NCBI RefSeq assembly: GCF_003253735.1 | Contig: NZ_QKYW01000001.1 | Span: 124,001 to 188,000, forward strand | Direction: 5' to 3' | DNA length: 64,000 nt | From: Pseudomonas sp. URMO17WK12:I2 | GTDB lineage: Bacteria; Pseudomonadota; Gammaproteobacteria; Pseudomonadales; Pseudomonadaceae | Shown here: in pieces, positions 25,925 through 39,885 of the stretch | Numbering within the stretch: position 1 is the first letter of the stretch | Layout: each line of letters begins with the position of its first letter | Program-made: the position numbers and the translations under genes | Notes under the pieces: model-generated | The model's database searches: none | Told to the model about the DNA's origin: nothing | The model's input: only the letters and a program-made list of their open reading frames with translations

Positions 25925-26970
25925 GGGTTGTCCGTCTGCCCTGCCGGCAAAAGCTCGACGATTTCGCGCACCAGAGCGGTGGCGAAACATCCAGCCGGCA
26001 GGACGAATTCCAGTTGCAGAATGTCAGGCTCGGGATAATGCCACGTCAAACCGCTAATGGGGAGGCGCAGGATGCGCCGTTCGTGCGCCATGTCCGCTTG
26101 TGCGAGCCAAGCTGTCAGCTGGGGCTCGGCCGCCGCGATGCGTTGCTCGAGAGCAAAGGTGCCGCCCAGGGCGGGCGAAGCGCCGTCGCCCCACAGCGGC
26201 CCGGTGGGATGCAGGTCCAGTTCAGCCAGGCGAGGATCCAGACATTCCGCCTCGCCAGCGGCGAAAAAGCTGCGGCTGTCGGTAAACGCCAGCAGGTCGC
26301 CGGGCAATGCCTGGTTCCAGGTGCCGGCCGCTACCCGCTCGGCCAGTACCCGGTTGAATACGAAGCTGCGCGCCGCCGACAGTACTCGCGAGCGCACGTT
26401 GCGCTTGTCCGGCAACTCGCCGCGCTCGGCAAAATGCCGTGCATGGGCCACGTTGCCGCCTTCGAAACCAAAGCGCTGGGCGCCGTAGTAATTGGGAATA
26501 CCCTGCGCGCGGATGGCTTGCAGGCGCTGGTCCAACGCTGCCTGATCGGCCTTGAGCTGGGTCAGGCGCAAGGTAAAGCCATTGGCGGCATGGGCGCCGC
26601 GCTGCAGCTTGCGGCTGTGACGCACCTGCTTGAGGATCGCCAGGGTATCGTCCTGGGCGGCGCTCAGATCGGGATCATGCTTGCCCGGCAGATGCAGGCT
26701 GAACCACTGCCGCGTCAGCGCCTGCTTATCCTTCAGGCCGGCGTAACTGATCAGCCGGATGGGCACGCCCGCGGCACGCGCCAGGCGCCGCGCGGCATCC
26801 TCGGTGTTCAGCCCGCGCTTTTCGACCCATAGCCACAGGTGCTCGCCAGCGCCGGACAGCTCGATGTCCAGCACCTCGTCGACCTGAAAATCTTCGGCCG
26901 TTGCCTTGAGCACGGCCTGCCCGCAGGGTACGCCATGGGCGCGTGGGCCGAGCAGCTCCAGTTCGGTCAT
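25912..26970 (-). CDS. truD: tRNA pseudouridine-13 synthase TruD
   Basis: A 352-residue enzyme that makes pseudouridine at position 13 of tRNA-Glu. The catalytic Asp81 is in [16 protein letters not shown], the TruD family signature. The segments [14 protein letters not shown] and NYYGAQRFG are also diagnostic. Its start overlaps the ispF stop by four bases, and its end overlaps surE. Confidence 0.94.
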   Translation of the reverse strand: MTELELLGPRAHGVPCGQAVLKATAEDFQVDEVLDIELSGAGEHLWLWVEKRGLNTEDAARRLARAAGVPIRLISYAGLKDKQALTRQWFSLHLPGKHDPDLSAAQDDTLAILKQVRHSRKLQRGAHAANGFTLRLTQLKADQAALDQRLQAIRAQGIPNYYGAQRFGFEGGNVAHARHFAERGELPDKRNVRSRVLSAARSFVFNRVLAERVAAGTWNQALPGDLLAFTDSRSFFAAGEAECLDPRLAELDLHPTGPLWGDGASPALGGTFALEQRIAAAEPQLTAWLAQADMAHERRILRLPISGLTWHYPEPDILQLEFVLPAGCFATALVREIVELLPAGQTDNPCVF

Positions 26971-27440
26971 GCGCTGACCAGCAAGGCGACGGCGTGTACA
27001 GCGATGCCTTCCTCGCGCCCCACGAAACCGAGCTTCTCGGTAGTGGTGGCCTTGACGTTGACCTGATCGAGCTCGACCTGCAGGTCTTCGGCGATCAGCG
27101 CGCGCATGGCTTCGATATGCGGCGCCATCTTCGGCGCCTGGGCCTCGATGGTGGCGTCGACGTTGCCGACCTTCCAGCCCTTGGCGTGCACCAGGCCGAG
27201 CACATGGCGCAGCAGCACACGGCTGTCGGCGCCCTTGAAGTCAGGGTCGGTATCGGGGAAATGCTTGCCGATATCACCGAGCGCCACTGCGCCAAGCAGT
27301 GCATCGCTCAGGGCGTGCAGCAGCACGTCGCCATCGGAGTGGGCAACCAGGCCGAACCTGTGGGGGATGCGCACCCCGCCCAGGGTGATGAAATCCCCGT
27401 CGCCGAACCGATGCACGTCGTAACCATGGCCAATCCGCAT
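26967..27440 (-). CDS. ispF: 2-C-methyl-D-erythritol 2,4-cyclodiphosphate synthase
   Basis: A 157-residue enzyme of the MEP isoprenoid pathway, normally a trimer with zinc at the active site. Metal ligands Asp8 and His10 are in [10 protein letters not shown] and His42 in [11 protein letters not shown]. The ATG at 27440 gives the standard N-terminus; the frame is open to 27671 but that part is not conserved. First gene of the ispF-truD-surE-pcm-popT-nlpD-rpoS array. ispD lies 5 kb away and dxr is also in this window. Confidence 0.95.
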   Translation of the reverse strand: MRIGHGYDVHRFGDGDFITLGGVRIPHRFGLVAHSDGDVLLHALSDALLGAVALGDIGKHFPDTDPDFKGADSRVLLRHVLGLVHAKGWKVGNVDATIEAQAPKMAPHIEAMRALIAEDLQVELDQVNVKATTTEKLGFVGREEGIAVHAVALLVSA

Positions 27441-27685
27441 GAGCCGATGCCCTCGCAAAAAGGCCGATTCTACCCGAAAGCTCGGCCCGAGGCGGGCCTG
27501 CAAGGCGACAGCGTGGAACATTGCCCGCTCAGCCGCGACAGAGTGAGCAAAACGCTGCACTGCCCTGCCACCATTGGCAATGAGCGGCCTTGCGCAGTTG
27601 GTCATGACGAAAAACGTGGGAATGTTTTTGCGCTTCCAGCAGTCGACAAGAGGTAGCAGAATTTCCCGCAACCATGGAGAACATC

Positions 27686-28231
27686 ATGGCCGTAGCAAAA
27701 AAACCTGCAGTCGCTAAACCCAAGGCAAAAGCCGCGCCGTCGAAACTCAAGGGCGATGGCCTGAGCATCAACACCAGCGTCGATGGCAGTGCTCGCGAAA
27801 AAGTCGCCGAAGCGCTGACCAAGGCAGTAGCCGACAGCTACACCCTGTACGTGAAGACCCTGGGTGTGCACTGGAACGTGCAAGGCGCCAACTTCTATGG
27901 CCTGCACAAGCTGACCGACGGGCAGTACAACGAACTGCACCAGGCCGCCGACGAGATCGCCGAGCGCATCCGCGCCCTGGGCAAGCTGGTACCTACCGGC
28001 GGGGAAACCTTCCGCGCGCTGACCGTGATCGACAACGAGGCGCCCCACGGCACCACGCCGCAGATGATCAAGCAGCTGGTGCAGGACAACGAGACCGCTG
28101 CCCGTCGCATGAGCGAGTTCGCGGAGCTGGCCGAAGAAGCTGGCGACCTGTTCAGCCACGATATGCTGGTAGCGCGTATCGGCGTGCACGAGCAGAACGC
28201 CTGGATGCTGCGTTCCAGCCTGGGCGAATAA
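27686..28231 (+). CDS. Dps-family DNA-binding ferritin-like protein
   Basis: A 181-residue Dps-type protein. A Lys/Ala/Pro-rich N-terminal tail (residues 4-22) could bind DNA. The Dps signature HWNVQGANFYGLHKLTDGQYNELH (His62, His74) and ADEIAERIRALG (about 88-99) hold the ferroxidase ligands. It likely stores iron and protects DNA from peroxide. Start: ATG 27686 has GGAGA five bases upstream; an ATG at 27674 lies before that site and is less likely. Monocistronic, closed by a strong terminator. Confidence 0.88.
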   Translation: MAVAKKPAVAKPKAKAAPSKLKGDGLSINTSVDGSAREKVAEALTKAVADSYTLYVKTLGVHWNVQGANFYGLHKLTDGQYNELHQAADEIAERIRALGKLVPTGGETFRALTVIDNEAPHGTTPQMIKQLVQDNETAARRMSEFAELAEEAGDLFSHDMLVARIGVHEQNAWMLRSSLGE

Positions 28232-28244
28232 TCGTTCTGCGCTA

Positions 28245-28286
28245 AAAAAAGGGCGCTGCAGATTTGGTCTGCAGCGCCCTTTTTTC
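28245..28286. terminator. Strong terminator after the dps-like gene
   Basis: An 18-base stem 28245-28262/28268-28285 with a five-base loop, A-rich on the left and T-rich on the right, so it can work in both directions. Confidence 0.95.
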
Positions 28287-28305
28287 GCTCTGTGCTTTCA
28301 CCATC

Positions 28306-28381
28306 GCTTCGCGGGCATGGCCCGCTCCCACGAGAGATCACGTTGTGGAAGCGGGCGGGGACGCCCAGTCCATGCCCGCGG
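28306..28381. repeat. REP pair between dps-like gene and fghA
   Basis: GCGGGCATGGCCCGCTCCCAC (first unit, 28307 onwards) is followed after a short spacer by GCGGGCGGGGACGCC and an inverted CATGCCCGCGG. The units are those of the copy at 1367-1443 but in reversed order, as expected of a BIME. Confidence 0.78.
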
Positions 28382-28400
28382 ATGCTCTGAACCAGAGACC

Positions 28401-29246
28401 TCAGCCAGCCAGCGCATCAGCATGATGACGCAGGTGATCCTCGATGAAACTGGCGATGAAGTAATAGCTGTGGTCATAGCCCGGTTGCATCCGCAGGGTC
28501 AGCGGGTGCCCCGCCGCCTTGGCTGCCGCTTCCAGAGCATGGGGCTTGAGCTGGCCGTCGAGAAAGTCGTCGCGGTCGCCCTGGTCGACCAGAATCGGCA
28601 GTTTGTCCGTGGCTTCGGCGATCAGCACGCTGGCGTCCCATTCGCGCCAGCGCGAACGATCCTCACCCAGGTAGTGGGAGAAGGCTTTCTCGCCCCACGG
28701 GCAATTGACCGGGTTGCTGATCGGTGAAAACGCCGATACAGATTGGTAGCGCCCGGGATTCTTCAGAGCACAGATAAGCGCGCCATGCCCGCCCATGGAA
28801 TGGCCAGCAATACCGCGCCGATCTGAAACCGGGAAGTTGGCTTCGATCAGCGCCGGCAGCTCCTGCACCACGTAGTCATACATGCGGTAGTGACGCGCCC
28901 AGGGCTCCTGGGTCGCATTGAGGTAAAAACCGGCGCCGAGGCCGAAGTCATAGGCACCATTGGCGTCATCCGGTACGCCCTCGCCGCGCGGACTGGTGTC
29001 CGGTGCAACGATGATCAGTCCCAGCTCGGCGGCCATACGCTGGGCGCCGGCCTTCTGCATGAAGTTCTCGTCCGTGCAGGTCAAGCCGCTCAACCAGTAC
29101 AGCACCGGCAGCCTGGCACCCTTTTCTGCCTGCGGCGGCAGGTAGACGGCGAACACCATGTCGCAGTTGAGCGATGTGGAGCGATGCTTGTAGCGCTTGT
29201 GCCAGCCGCCAAAGCTCTTGTTGCTGGAAACGATTTCGAGGCTCAT
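28401..29246 (-). CDS. fghA: S-formylglutathione hydrolase
   Basis: A 281-residue alpha/beta-hydrolase (esterase D family) that hydrolyses S-formylglutathione to formate and glutathione, the second step of formaldehyde detoxification. The nucleophile Ser is in [10 protein letters not shown] (about 148-157), and the catalytic His in [13 protein letters not shown] near residue 258. The ATG at 29246 gives [10 protein letters not shown], the family-typical start. It lies 128 bases downstream of adhC on the same strand, separated by two small hairpins. Confidence 0.94.
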   Translation of the reverse strand: MSLEIVSSNKSFGGWHKRYKHRSTSLNCDMVFAVYLPPQAEKGARLPVLYWLSGLTCTDENFMQKAGAQRMAAELGLIIVAPDTSPRGEGVPDDANGAYDFGLGAGFYLNATQEPWARHYRMYDYVVQELPALIEANFPVSDRRGIAGHSMGGHGALICALKNPGRYQSVSAFSPISNPVNCPWGEKAFSHYLGEDRSRWREWDASVLIAEATDKLPILVDQGDRDDFLDGQLKPHALEAAAKAAGHPLTLRMQPGYDHSYYFIASFIEDHLRHHADALAG

Positions 29247-29260
29247 GACCACTCCGTAGT

Positions 29261-29303
29261 GGTGCGCCTTGCGCACCAGGGGTTAGCGGTGCGCGAGGCG
29301 CAC
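29261..29303 (-). other. Two tandem hairpins between adhC and fghA
   Basis: GGTGCGC-CTT-GCGCACC (29261-29277) and GTGCG-CGAGG-CGCAC (29289-29303) are adjacent short stems with nearly the same arms. They lie in the adhC-fghA spacer, 15 bases before the fghA ATG. They may be processing or stability elements. Confidence 0.4.
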
Positions 29304-29374
29304 TCTACGAAACAACCGCAAGCATTGAGCGGCCGCTGGGCCACTCTTCGCTTGCAGCTTGGCACTTGCAGCTA

Positions 29375-30535
<1,161 letters not shown>

Positions 30536-30543
30536 TCAATGGA

Positions 30544-30590
30544 GATAATCAGGCAGAATGCAAAACATTATTGCCCCACAGGGATAATCA
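30544..30590. promoter_or_regulatory. Direct GATAATCA repeats in the adhC-gfnR intergenic region
   Basis: GATAATCA occurs at 30544-30551 and again at 30583-30590, 39 bases apart and in the same orientation, between divergent adhC and the LysR gene. This is a suitable place for a LysR-type operator, but the repeat has not been tied to a known motif. Confidence 0.4.
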
Positions 30591-30610
30591 CCAGTCATGC
30601 GGGAGACACC

Positions 30611-31498
30611 ATGAATCGCTGGGAAGGGCTGGATGAATTCGTTGCCGTTGCCGAATGCGGCCAGTTTACCGCCGCCGCTGAACGCCTGGGCTTGTCATCG
30701 TCGCAGGTAAGCCGGCAGATCGCGCGCCTCGAAGAACGCCTGCACACTCGCCTGTTCTACCGGACCACGCGCAAGGTGGCGCTGACCGAGGCCGGCCAGA
30801 CCTTCCTGCAGCATTGCCAGCGCCTGCAGGACGCCCGCGAGGAGGCACTGAACGCCATTGGCGATCTGGGCGGCGAGCCCAAGGGCTTGCTGCGCATGAC
30901 CTGCGCGGTGGCCTACGGAGAGCGCTTCATCGTGCCGCTGGTCACCACATTCGCAGCACGCCACCCGCGCCTTTGCGTGGACATCGAGTTGAGCAATCGC
31001 ACCCTCGACCTGGTTCAGGACGGTTTCGACATCGCCATCCGCCTCGGCCGCCTGCAGGACTCTCGCATGCTGGCGACCCGCCTGGCACCGCGGCGCATGT
31101 ACCTGTGCGCATCGGCTGACTACCTGCAGCGCTATGGGCGCCCGCACAGCCTCTCGGAACTGGCGCGGCACAATTGTCTGATCGGCAGCAGCGACGTCTG
31201 GACCTTCCAGCTCGAAGGGCGCGAAGCCTCGCAACGGGTCAATGGCAACTGGCGCTGCAACAGCGGCCAGGCCGTACTGGACGCCGCCCTCGCCGGGCTC
31301 GGTTTGTGCCAGCTGCCGGACTACTACGTGCTCGAGCACCTGCGCAGCGGCGCCCTGGTGTCGCTGCTCGACAATCATCAGCCACCTAATACCGCGGTAT
31401 GGGCGCTGTATCCGCAACAGCGGCACCTGTCGCCCAAGGTCAGGCAGTTGATCGACGCATTACGTTACGGTCTCGCACAACGCCCTGAATACGCCTGA
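30611..31498 (+). CDS. gfnR: LysR-family regulator of glutathione-dependent formaldehyde detoxification
   Basis: A 295-residue LysR-type regulator. The N-terminal helix-turn-helix is about residues 15-60 (FTAAAERLGLSSSQVSRQIARLE), and the C-terminal effector domain follows from about 88. It is divergent from adhC-fghA, the position of GfnR in P. aeruginosa, which responds to formaldehyde and activates this pair. Start ATG 30611 follows GGGAGA; an upstream frame to 30512 is not conserved. The symbol is given by position and family. Confidence 0.8.
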   Translation: MNRWEGLDEFVAVAECGQFTAAAERLGLSSSQVSRQIARLEERLHTRLFYRTTRKVALTEAGQTFLQHCQRLQDAREEALNAIGDLGGEPKGLLRMTCAVAYGERFIVPLVTTFAARHPRLCVDIELSNRTLDLVQDGFDIAIRLGRLQDSRMLATRLAPRRMYLCASADYLQRYGRPHSLSELARHNCLIGSSDVWTFQLEGREASQRVNGNWRCNSGQAVLDAALAGLGLCQLPDYYVLEHLRSGALVSLLDNHQPPNTAVWALYPQQRHLSPKVRQLIDALRYGLAQRPEYA

Positions 31499-31628
31499 GT
31501 ACGGCGGCCTGCAGGCCTGACGCTCATAGATTGTCACAACCACCGACGAACCCACTCGCCCGTGCTCCGTCGTACCCCATGAGGGCCCGTTCGGGTCGTT
31601 GTGAATCCACCAGCACGAGGACATGGTT

Positions 31629-31952
31629 ATGCAGGTCATGGTCAACAGCGGAAAGCACGTCGACACTTCCATGGCATTCAAGACTGACATTCGCGGTCGA
31701 GTGCGCGACAAACTGCAGCGCTACGAGGAGCACCTCACCCGGGTGGAAATTCACCTTTCGGACGAGAACGCCCTGAAAAGCGGGCCCCAGGACAAACGCT
31801 GCAAGGTCGAAGCGCGCATGAAAGGCCGTGACCCGATGTCGGTCTCCTACGACGCCTGCGAATTGCAGCAGGCCATCGACGGTGCCATGAACAGGCTCAC
31901 CGCGGTGCTGGAGCGAAACATCGGCAAGAACGCCAAGAAATGGATTAACTGA
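31629..31952 (+). CDS. HPF/RaiA-family ribosome-associated protein
   Basis: A 107-residue protein of the ribosome hibernation factor family. It has the beta-alpha-beta-beta-beta-alpha pattern, with RVEIHLSDEN and KCKVEARMKGRDPMSVSYDA typical of the fold, and lacks the C-terminal domain of long HPF. It may bind the 30S subunit in slow growth, but this paralogue is more divergent than HPF itself. ATG 31629 is preferred over 31623 because the GAGG site is eight bases from it. It converges with ispD. Confidence 0.75.
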   Translation: MQVMVNSGKHVDTSMAFKTDIRGRVRDKLQRYEEHLTRVEIHLSDENALKSGPQDKRCKVEARMKGRDPMSVSYDACELQQAIDGAMNRLTAVLERNIGKNAKKWIN

Positions 31953-31966
31953 CCCCCGCAGGTGAC

Positions 31967-32677
31967 TCAGTGGCGGCCTCGCCAGAGGCGCTCCAGATAG
32001 TGCAAGTCTTCCGGGCGGGTGACCTTGAGGTTGTCCGCCCGGCCTTCGATCAGGCGCGGCGCCTGCCCGGCCCATTCGATGGCCGAGGCCTCATCGGTGA
32101 CTGCGACATCCGCTACCAGCGCTTCTGCCAGAGCCTGATGCAAGGCGCCGAGGCGGAACATCTGCGGGGTGTAGGCTTGCCAGATCACCGAGCGATCGAT
32201 GGTTTCACGCACGCGGCCATCGCTACCCACGCGCTTGAGGGTATCGCGTGCAGGAACGGCAAGCAGCCCGCCCACCGCATCGTCGGCCAACTCCGCCAGG
32301 AGGAGATCGAGGTCGGATTGCGCCAGATTCGGTCGTGCGGCATCGTGCACCAGCACCCAATCCTGCACACCGGCCCCTAAGTCCGCCAGGCGCAGCAAGG
32401 CATTGAGCACCGAGTCGGCACGTTCGGCACCGCCGGCGGCGATATGGATTCGCCCATCGCGGGCGCAATCGAGGGCGGGCCAGAAAGGATCGTCTTCGGC
32501 CAGGCTGACCACCACCCCGCGCAGACAGGGGTGATCGAGAAAACAGTTGAGGGTATGTTCGAGAATGCTCTTGCCGGCCAGCTGCAGGTATTGCTTGGGC
32601 TTGTCGGCGCGCATGCGGCTGCCGATACCGGCGGCCGGAATCACCGCCCAGAACGACGGCAGATCAGGTGTGTTCAT
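31967..32677 (-). CDS. ispD: 2-C-methyl-D-erythritol 4-phosphate cytidylyltransferase
   Basis: A 236-residue nucleotidyltransferase of the MEP pathway that joins CTP to methylerythritol phosphate. The CTP-binding loop PAAGIGSRMRADKPKQYL is at about 14-31, and VHDAARPN and TDEASAIEW are further conserved segments. Its ATG overlaps the ftsB stop (ATGA), the usual arrangement in gammaproteobacteria. Confidence 0.95.
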   Translation of the reverse strand: MNTPDLPSFWAVIPAAGIGSRMRADKPKQYLQLAGKSILEHTLNCFLDHPCLRGVVVSLAEDDPFWPALDCARDGRIHIAAGGAERADSVLNALLRLADLGAGVQDWVLVHDAARPNLAQSDLDLLLAELADDAVGGLLAVPARDTLKRVGSDGRVRETIDRSVIWQAYTPQMFRLGALHQALAEALVADVAVTDEASAIEWAGQAPRLIEGRADNLKVTRPEDLHYLERLWRGRH

Positions 32678-32952
32678 TCAGCCAACTGATAGAGGGTTTC
32701 GCCGTCCTTGACCATGCCGAGCTCATGGCGAGCCCGTTCCTCGACGGTTTCCATGCCCTTCTTCAGCTCCATCACCTCGGCATCGAGGATGCGGTTGCGC
32801 TCGAGCAGTCGCTCGTTCTCACCCTGCTGCTCGGCAATCTGCTGCTGCAGCTCGGTCACCTGCGCCAGGCTGCCCTCGCCCACCCACAGGCGATACTGCA
32901 GGCCTGCAAGCACGAGGATCAGAACGAGGAATAGCCAGTAAGGACTACGCAT
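32674..32952 (-). CDS. ftsB: Cell division protein FtsB
   Basis: A 92-residue bitopic inner-membrane protein. A short N-terminus is followed by one transmembrane helix (about 5-22) and a periplasmic coiled coil (about 28-75) with ELQQQIAEQQGENERLLERN. FtsB joins FtsL and FtsQ in the divisome to control septal peptidoglycan synthesis. The ATG at 32952 gives the usual N-terminus. It lies between eno and ispD, as in E. coli and other pseudomonads. Confidence 0.94.
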   Translation of the reverse strand: MRSPYWLFLVLILVLAGLQYRLWVGEGSLAQVTELQQQIAEQQGENERLLERNRILDAEVMELKKGMETVEERARHELGMVKDGETLYQLAE

Positions 32953-33070
32953 GACAGGTGAGGCACTCGGGTAGGAAAGGGTCGCTGCGGCGGACATCCG
33001 TGGATTCTCCCTGCGTCATCGGTATCCGGCAAGGCCACCAGTGTGCCTGGTGGTGCTCCAGGAAGGCCGC

Positions 33071-33096
33071 GCGGCAGGATTGCTTCATCCTGCCGC
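33071..33096 (-). terminator. Stem-loop downstream of eno
   Basis: Ten-base stem 33071-33080/33087-33096 with loop TGCTTC, 12 bases past the eno stop. No U-tract follows on the minus strand, so read-through to ftsB is likely. Confidence 0.45.
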
Positions 33097-33108
33097 ACGA
33101 ACCCTGAC

Positions 33109-34452
<1,344 letters not shown>

Positions 34453-34490
34453 CTACCGGCAGCGCGCTGGCGGCCAGGCAGATATACAAA

Positions 34491-34510
34491 CCCGGCCTGA
34501 AGGCCGGGCG
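34491..34510 (-). terminator. Terminator between kdsA and eno
   Basis: Eight-base stem 34491-34498/34501-34508 followed on the minus strand by TTTGTAT. It is 31 bases beyond the kdsA stop. Confidence 0.65.
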
Positions 34511-34538
34511 GTGAAACAGACAAGACCGGGAAACGCCA

Positions 34539-37085
<2,547 letters not shown>

Positions 37086-37299
37086 TTAGCAAACATGGCG
37101 AACCATGCCGGCAAATAGCAAACATCCACCGCTTCTGAAGAAGCAGCGAATACCTGAATAGAGACGGGAGCGTAGTCTACCGGAAACGTCCTTAGGGGGG
37201 AAGAACGGCAAGCCAGCGAGACGTGAAAACGGCTGCCGGCAGAATTATGGCACCAATGGAAATACCTTGCGAATCCGTTAGTTAGACAAAGCCTCAGCC

Positions 37300-38619
37300 C
37301 TAACTCAGTGCCCTCGGCGTGACAGGCTGCACCAGCGGGGAGAATAGCCAATGCAGCTCAACGAAAGCCGGGGCAAGCGGCAGATTGGCAACTGCAACGA
37401 CCTGACCGTCGCGGCGCAACAGCGGCAGCCGCGGGCGAATGAACTCGGGCACACCGGCTTCCTGCAACAAGCGCTTGAGGTCACGCCGGCCACGACCCGG
37501 CACATCGAGCACTTCACCTCCTTGCCGGTAACCGATACTCAGTTGCCCATCGGGAACCTCCCCGAGCACACTCACGACGCCATTGCCAGGCAGCTCGAGC
37601 GGCCGGCGCAGCTCTGCCCAGGGCTGCTCGTGGCTCGACCAGGGCGTGTGCCACTCAGCGCCCAACCACAGCAGCTGATCGCCATGACGGCGCAGCTCGC
37701 CGCTTTCCAGCCGCCACACCGGCGAGGCATCGGCGGCGGCATCACGCAGATCGGCCCAGCCCTGCCAATGCCGACTGTCCGGCATACGCGTCTCGTCGCC
37801 CAGCCAGTGCCTGAGCAAATTGCGCTGGCGCGCCTCGGATAACTGGCGCAGCACCTGCAAATCCAGACAGGCAATGTCCAACCATGGAACGCCCAAGCGC
37901 CCTTGTGTGCGCTGCAGGTCGATCTCGGCGAGCTCCTGCAACAAGGCCTGAGCCTCGGCCTGATGAGCCGCGGCACGGGCCAGCACCGCCGATGCACCGG
38001 GCCAGCGAGCAGCCAGGCGCGGCAGGATGTCCTGCCGCAGAAAGTTGCGGGCAAAGCCACTGTCGCTGTTCGAAGGGTCTTCCACCCAGCCAAGGCCCTG
38101 GCTGGCCGCATAGGCCTCAAGCGCCTTGCGTGGTACATCCAGCAGCGGCCTGACGGCATGCCCCGCCCCCAGTCGACGACTGTGCGCCATCGCCGCCAGG
38201 CCCCGCACCCCGGCGCCACGCAACAATCGATAGAGCAAGGTTTCGGCCTGGTCATCCTGGTGCTGGGCCAGCAGCAGCACCTCACCCGGCACCATCAGTT
38301 CGCAAAACGCTGCGTATCGGGCCTCGCGAGCAGCGCGCTCCAGGCTGGCACCCGGCGCGACCTGCACGTACTGCACATCCAGGGCAATGCCCAGCTCGTC
38401 ACACAGCCGCTGACAGTGCGCGGGCCAGCTTTCGGCAACGGCTTGCAAGCCATGATGGACGTGAACCGCGCGGATTGGCGGCAGCTCATGGCGCTGGGCC
38501 GCCCTGGCAAGCAGGTGCAACAGCACACAGGAGTCGAGCCCGCCGGAATAGGCTACCCGCCAGAGAGGTGCACGACGCCACGCCGCAAGGCGCGCCAACA
38601 CGGCGGATTCGAGAGACAT
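37300..38619 (-). CDS. tilS: tRNA(Ile)-lysidine synthase
   Basis: A 439-residue enzyme that converts the wobble cytidine of tRNA-Ile(CAU) to lysidine. The ATP-binding PP-loop YSGGLDSCVLL is near residue 24-34, and LLLAQHQDDQAETLLYRLLRGAG is the family segment. The C-terminal tRNA-binding domain is present. The ATG at 38619 gives MSLESAVLARLAAW. It follows accA by 75 bases, with a hairpin between. Confidence 0.93.
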   Translation of the reverse strand: MSLESAVLARLAAWRRAPLWRVAYSGGLDSCVLLHLLARAAQRHELPPIRAVHVHHGLQAVAESWPAHCQRLCDELGIALDVQYVQVAPGASLERAAREARYAAFCELMVPGEVLLLAQHQDDQAETLLYRLLRGAGVRGLAAMAHSRRLGAGHAVRPLLDVPRKALEAYAASQGLGWVEDPSNSDSGFARNFLRQDILPRLAARWPGASAVLARAAAHQAEAQALLQELAEIDLQRTQGRLGVPWLDIACLDLQVLRQLSEARQRNLLRHWLGDETRMPDSRHWQGWADLRDAAADASPVWRLESGELRRHGDQLLWLGAEWHTPWSSHEQPWAELRRPLELPGNGVVSVLGEVPDGQLSIGYRQGGEVLDVPGRGRRDLKRLLQEAGVPEFIRPRLPLLRRDGQVVAVANLPLAPAFVELHWLFSPLVQPVTPRALS

Positions 38620-38638
38620 GGAGACTTCAGTGAAGCGG

Positions 38639-38684
38639 CCCCGCAAGCATGACGGCCATCGGGGCGATTGGCCTGCTTGCGGGG
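38639..38684 (-). other. Intercistronic hairpin between accA and tilS
   Basis: CCCCGCAAGCA (38639-38649) and its exact complement TGCTTGCGGGG (38674-38684) can pair across 24 bases. No U-tract follows, so it is more likely an RNA processing or stability element than a terminator. Confidence 0.5.
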
Positions 38685-38694
38685 TAGAACGGCA

Positions 38695-39645
38695 TCAGGC
38701 GATGCCGTAGCTCATCAGGCGCTCGTAACGACGGGCGAGCAGCGCGTCGGTATCGAGCTTGCACAGATCCTCGAGCTGAGCGACCAGCGTCTGACGGATC
38801 GATTCGGCAGCAGCGCCCGGGTCGCGGTGCGCACCACCCAGCGGCTCGGCGATCACCTTGTCGACGATACCCAGGCCTTTCAGGCGTTCGGCGGTAATGC
38901 CCATGGCCTCGGCAGCTTCCGGCGCCTTCTCGGCGGTCTTCCAGAGAATCGAGGCGCAACCTTCCGGCGAGATCACCGCATAGGTCGAATATTCGAGCAT
39001 ATTGAGGTTATCGCACACGCCAATGGCCAGTGCGCCGCCGGAGCCACCCTCGCCGATAACGGTGGAGATGATCGGCGTTTTCAGGCGCGCCATGACGCGC
39101 AGGTTCCAGGCAATCGCCTCGCTCTGCCCGCGCTCCTCGGCATCGATGCCCGGGTAGGCACCCGGGGTATCGATGAAGGTCAGGATCGGCATCTTGAAGC
39201 GCTCGGCCATTTCCATCAGACGGCAGGCCTTGCGGTAGCCTTCCGGACGCGGCATGCCGAAGTTGCGGCGCACCTTCTCACGCACTTCACGGCCTTTCTG
39301 GTGACCGATGACCATCGCCGGCTGACCGTTGAGGCGCGCGACACCGCCCACGATGGCAGCGTCATCGGAGAAGTGGCGGTCGCCATGCAGTTCGTCGAAC
39401 TCGGTGAAGATGTGCTGCAGGTAATCCAGGGTATACGGACGCTGAGGATGACGCGCGAGGCGAGCGATCTGCCAGCTGGTCAGATTGCTGAAGATGCTCT
39501 CGGTAAGCGTGCTGCTCTTGTCCTGCAGGCGGGCGATTTCGTCGCCGATGTTCAGGGAGTTGTCGTTACCAACCAGACGAAGCTCTTCGATCTTGGCTTG
39601 CAGGTCGGCAATCGGCTGTTCGAAATCGAGATAATTCGGGTTCAT
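38695..39645 (-). CDS. accA: Acetyl-CoA carboxylase carboxyltransferase subunit alpha
   Basis: A 316-residue subunit of the carboxyltransferase that makes malonyl-CoA, the first step of fatty acid synthesis. [23 protein letters not shown] at the start, [19 protein letters not shown] and [13 protein letters not shown] are all family-typical. ATG 39645 is preferred over 39651 because it gives the normal N-terminus. It follows dnaE on the same strand, as in many gammaproteobacteria, but a probable terminator and a 240-base gap separate them. Confidence 0.96.
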   Translation of the reverse strand: MNPNYLDFEQPIADLQAKIEELRLVGNDNSLNIGDEIARLQDKSSTLTESIFSNLTSWQIARLARHPQRPYTLDYLQHIFTEFDELHGDRHFSDDAAIVGGVARLNGQPAMVIGHQKGREVREKVRRNFGMPRPEGYRKACRLMEMAERFKMPILTFIDTPGAYPGIDAEERGQSEAIAWNLRVMARLKTPIISTVIGEGGSGGALAIGVCDNLNMLEYSTYAVISPEGCASILWKTAEKAPEAAEAMGITAERLKGLGIVDKVIAEPLGGAHRDPGAAAESIRQTLVAQLEDLCKLDTDALLARRYERLMSYGIA

Positions 39646-39844
39646 AGGCATCCGTCATGCGTCGACGGCCAAAAGGGCCGGGGAGCGTGTATCCAAGTGG
39701 CGCCTACCTTATAGGAACAGGCGCCTTCAGGTCGACACCTGCAATGCACTTCCGGCGAAAATGCCGGCAAATGCGCCAGGCATTCGCACGGCAGCAAATC
39801 ATAGGATCTGCTCGCGCCAGGGGCAAACATGCGGTGTCAGGGCC

Positions 39845-39873
39845 GAAAAGGCGGGCCTGAGCCCGACCTTTTC
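39845..39873 (-). terminator. Probable terminator of dnaE
   Basis: An imperfect hairpin with arms about 39845-39856 and 39861-39873 around CTGA, ending in CCTTTTC on the minus strand, 13 bases past the dnaE stop. Confidence 0.55.
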
Positions 39874-39885
39874 AGCGCCGCTATT

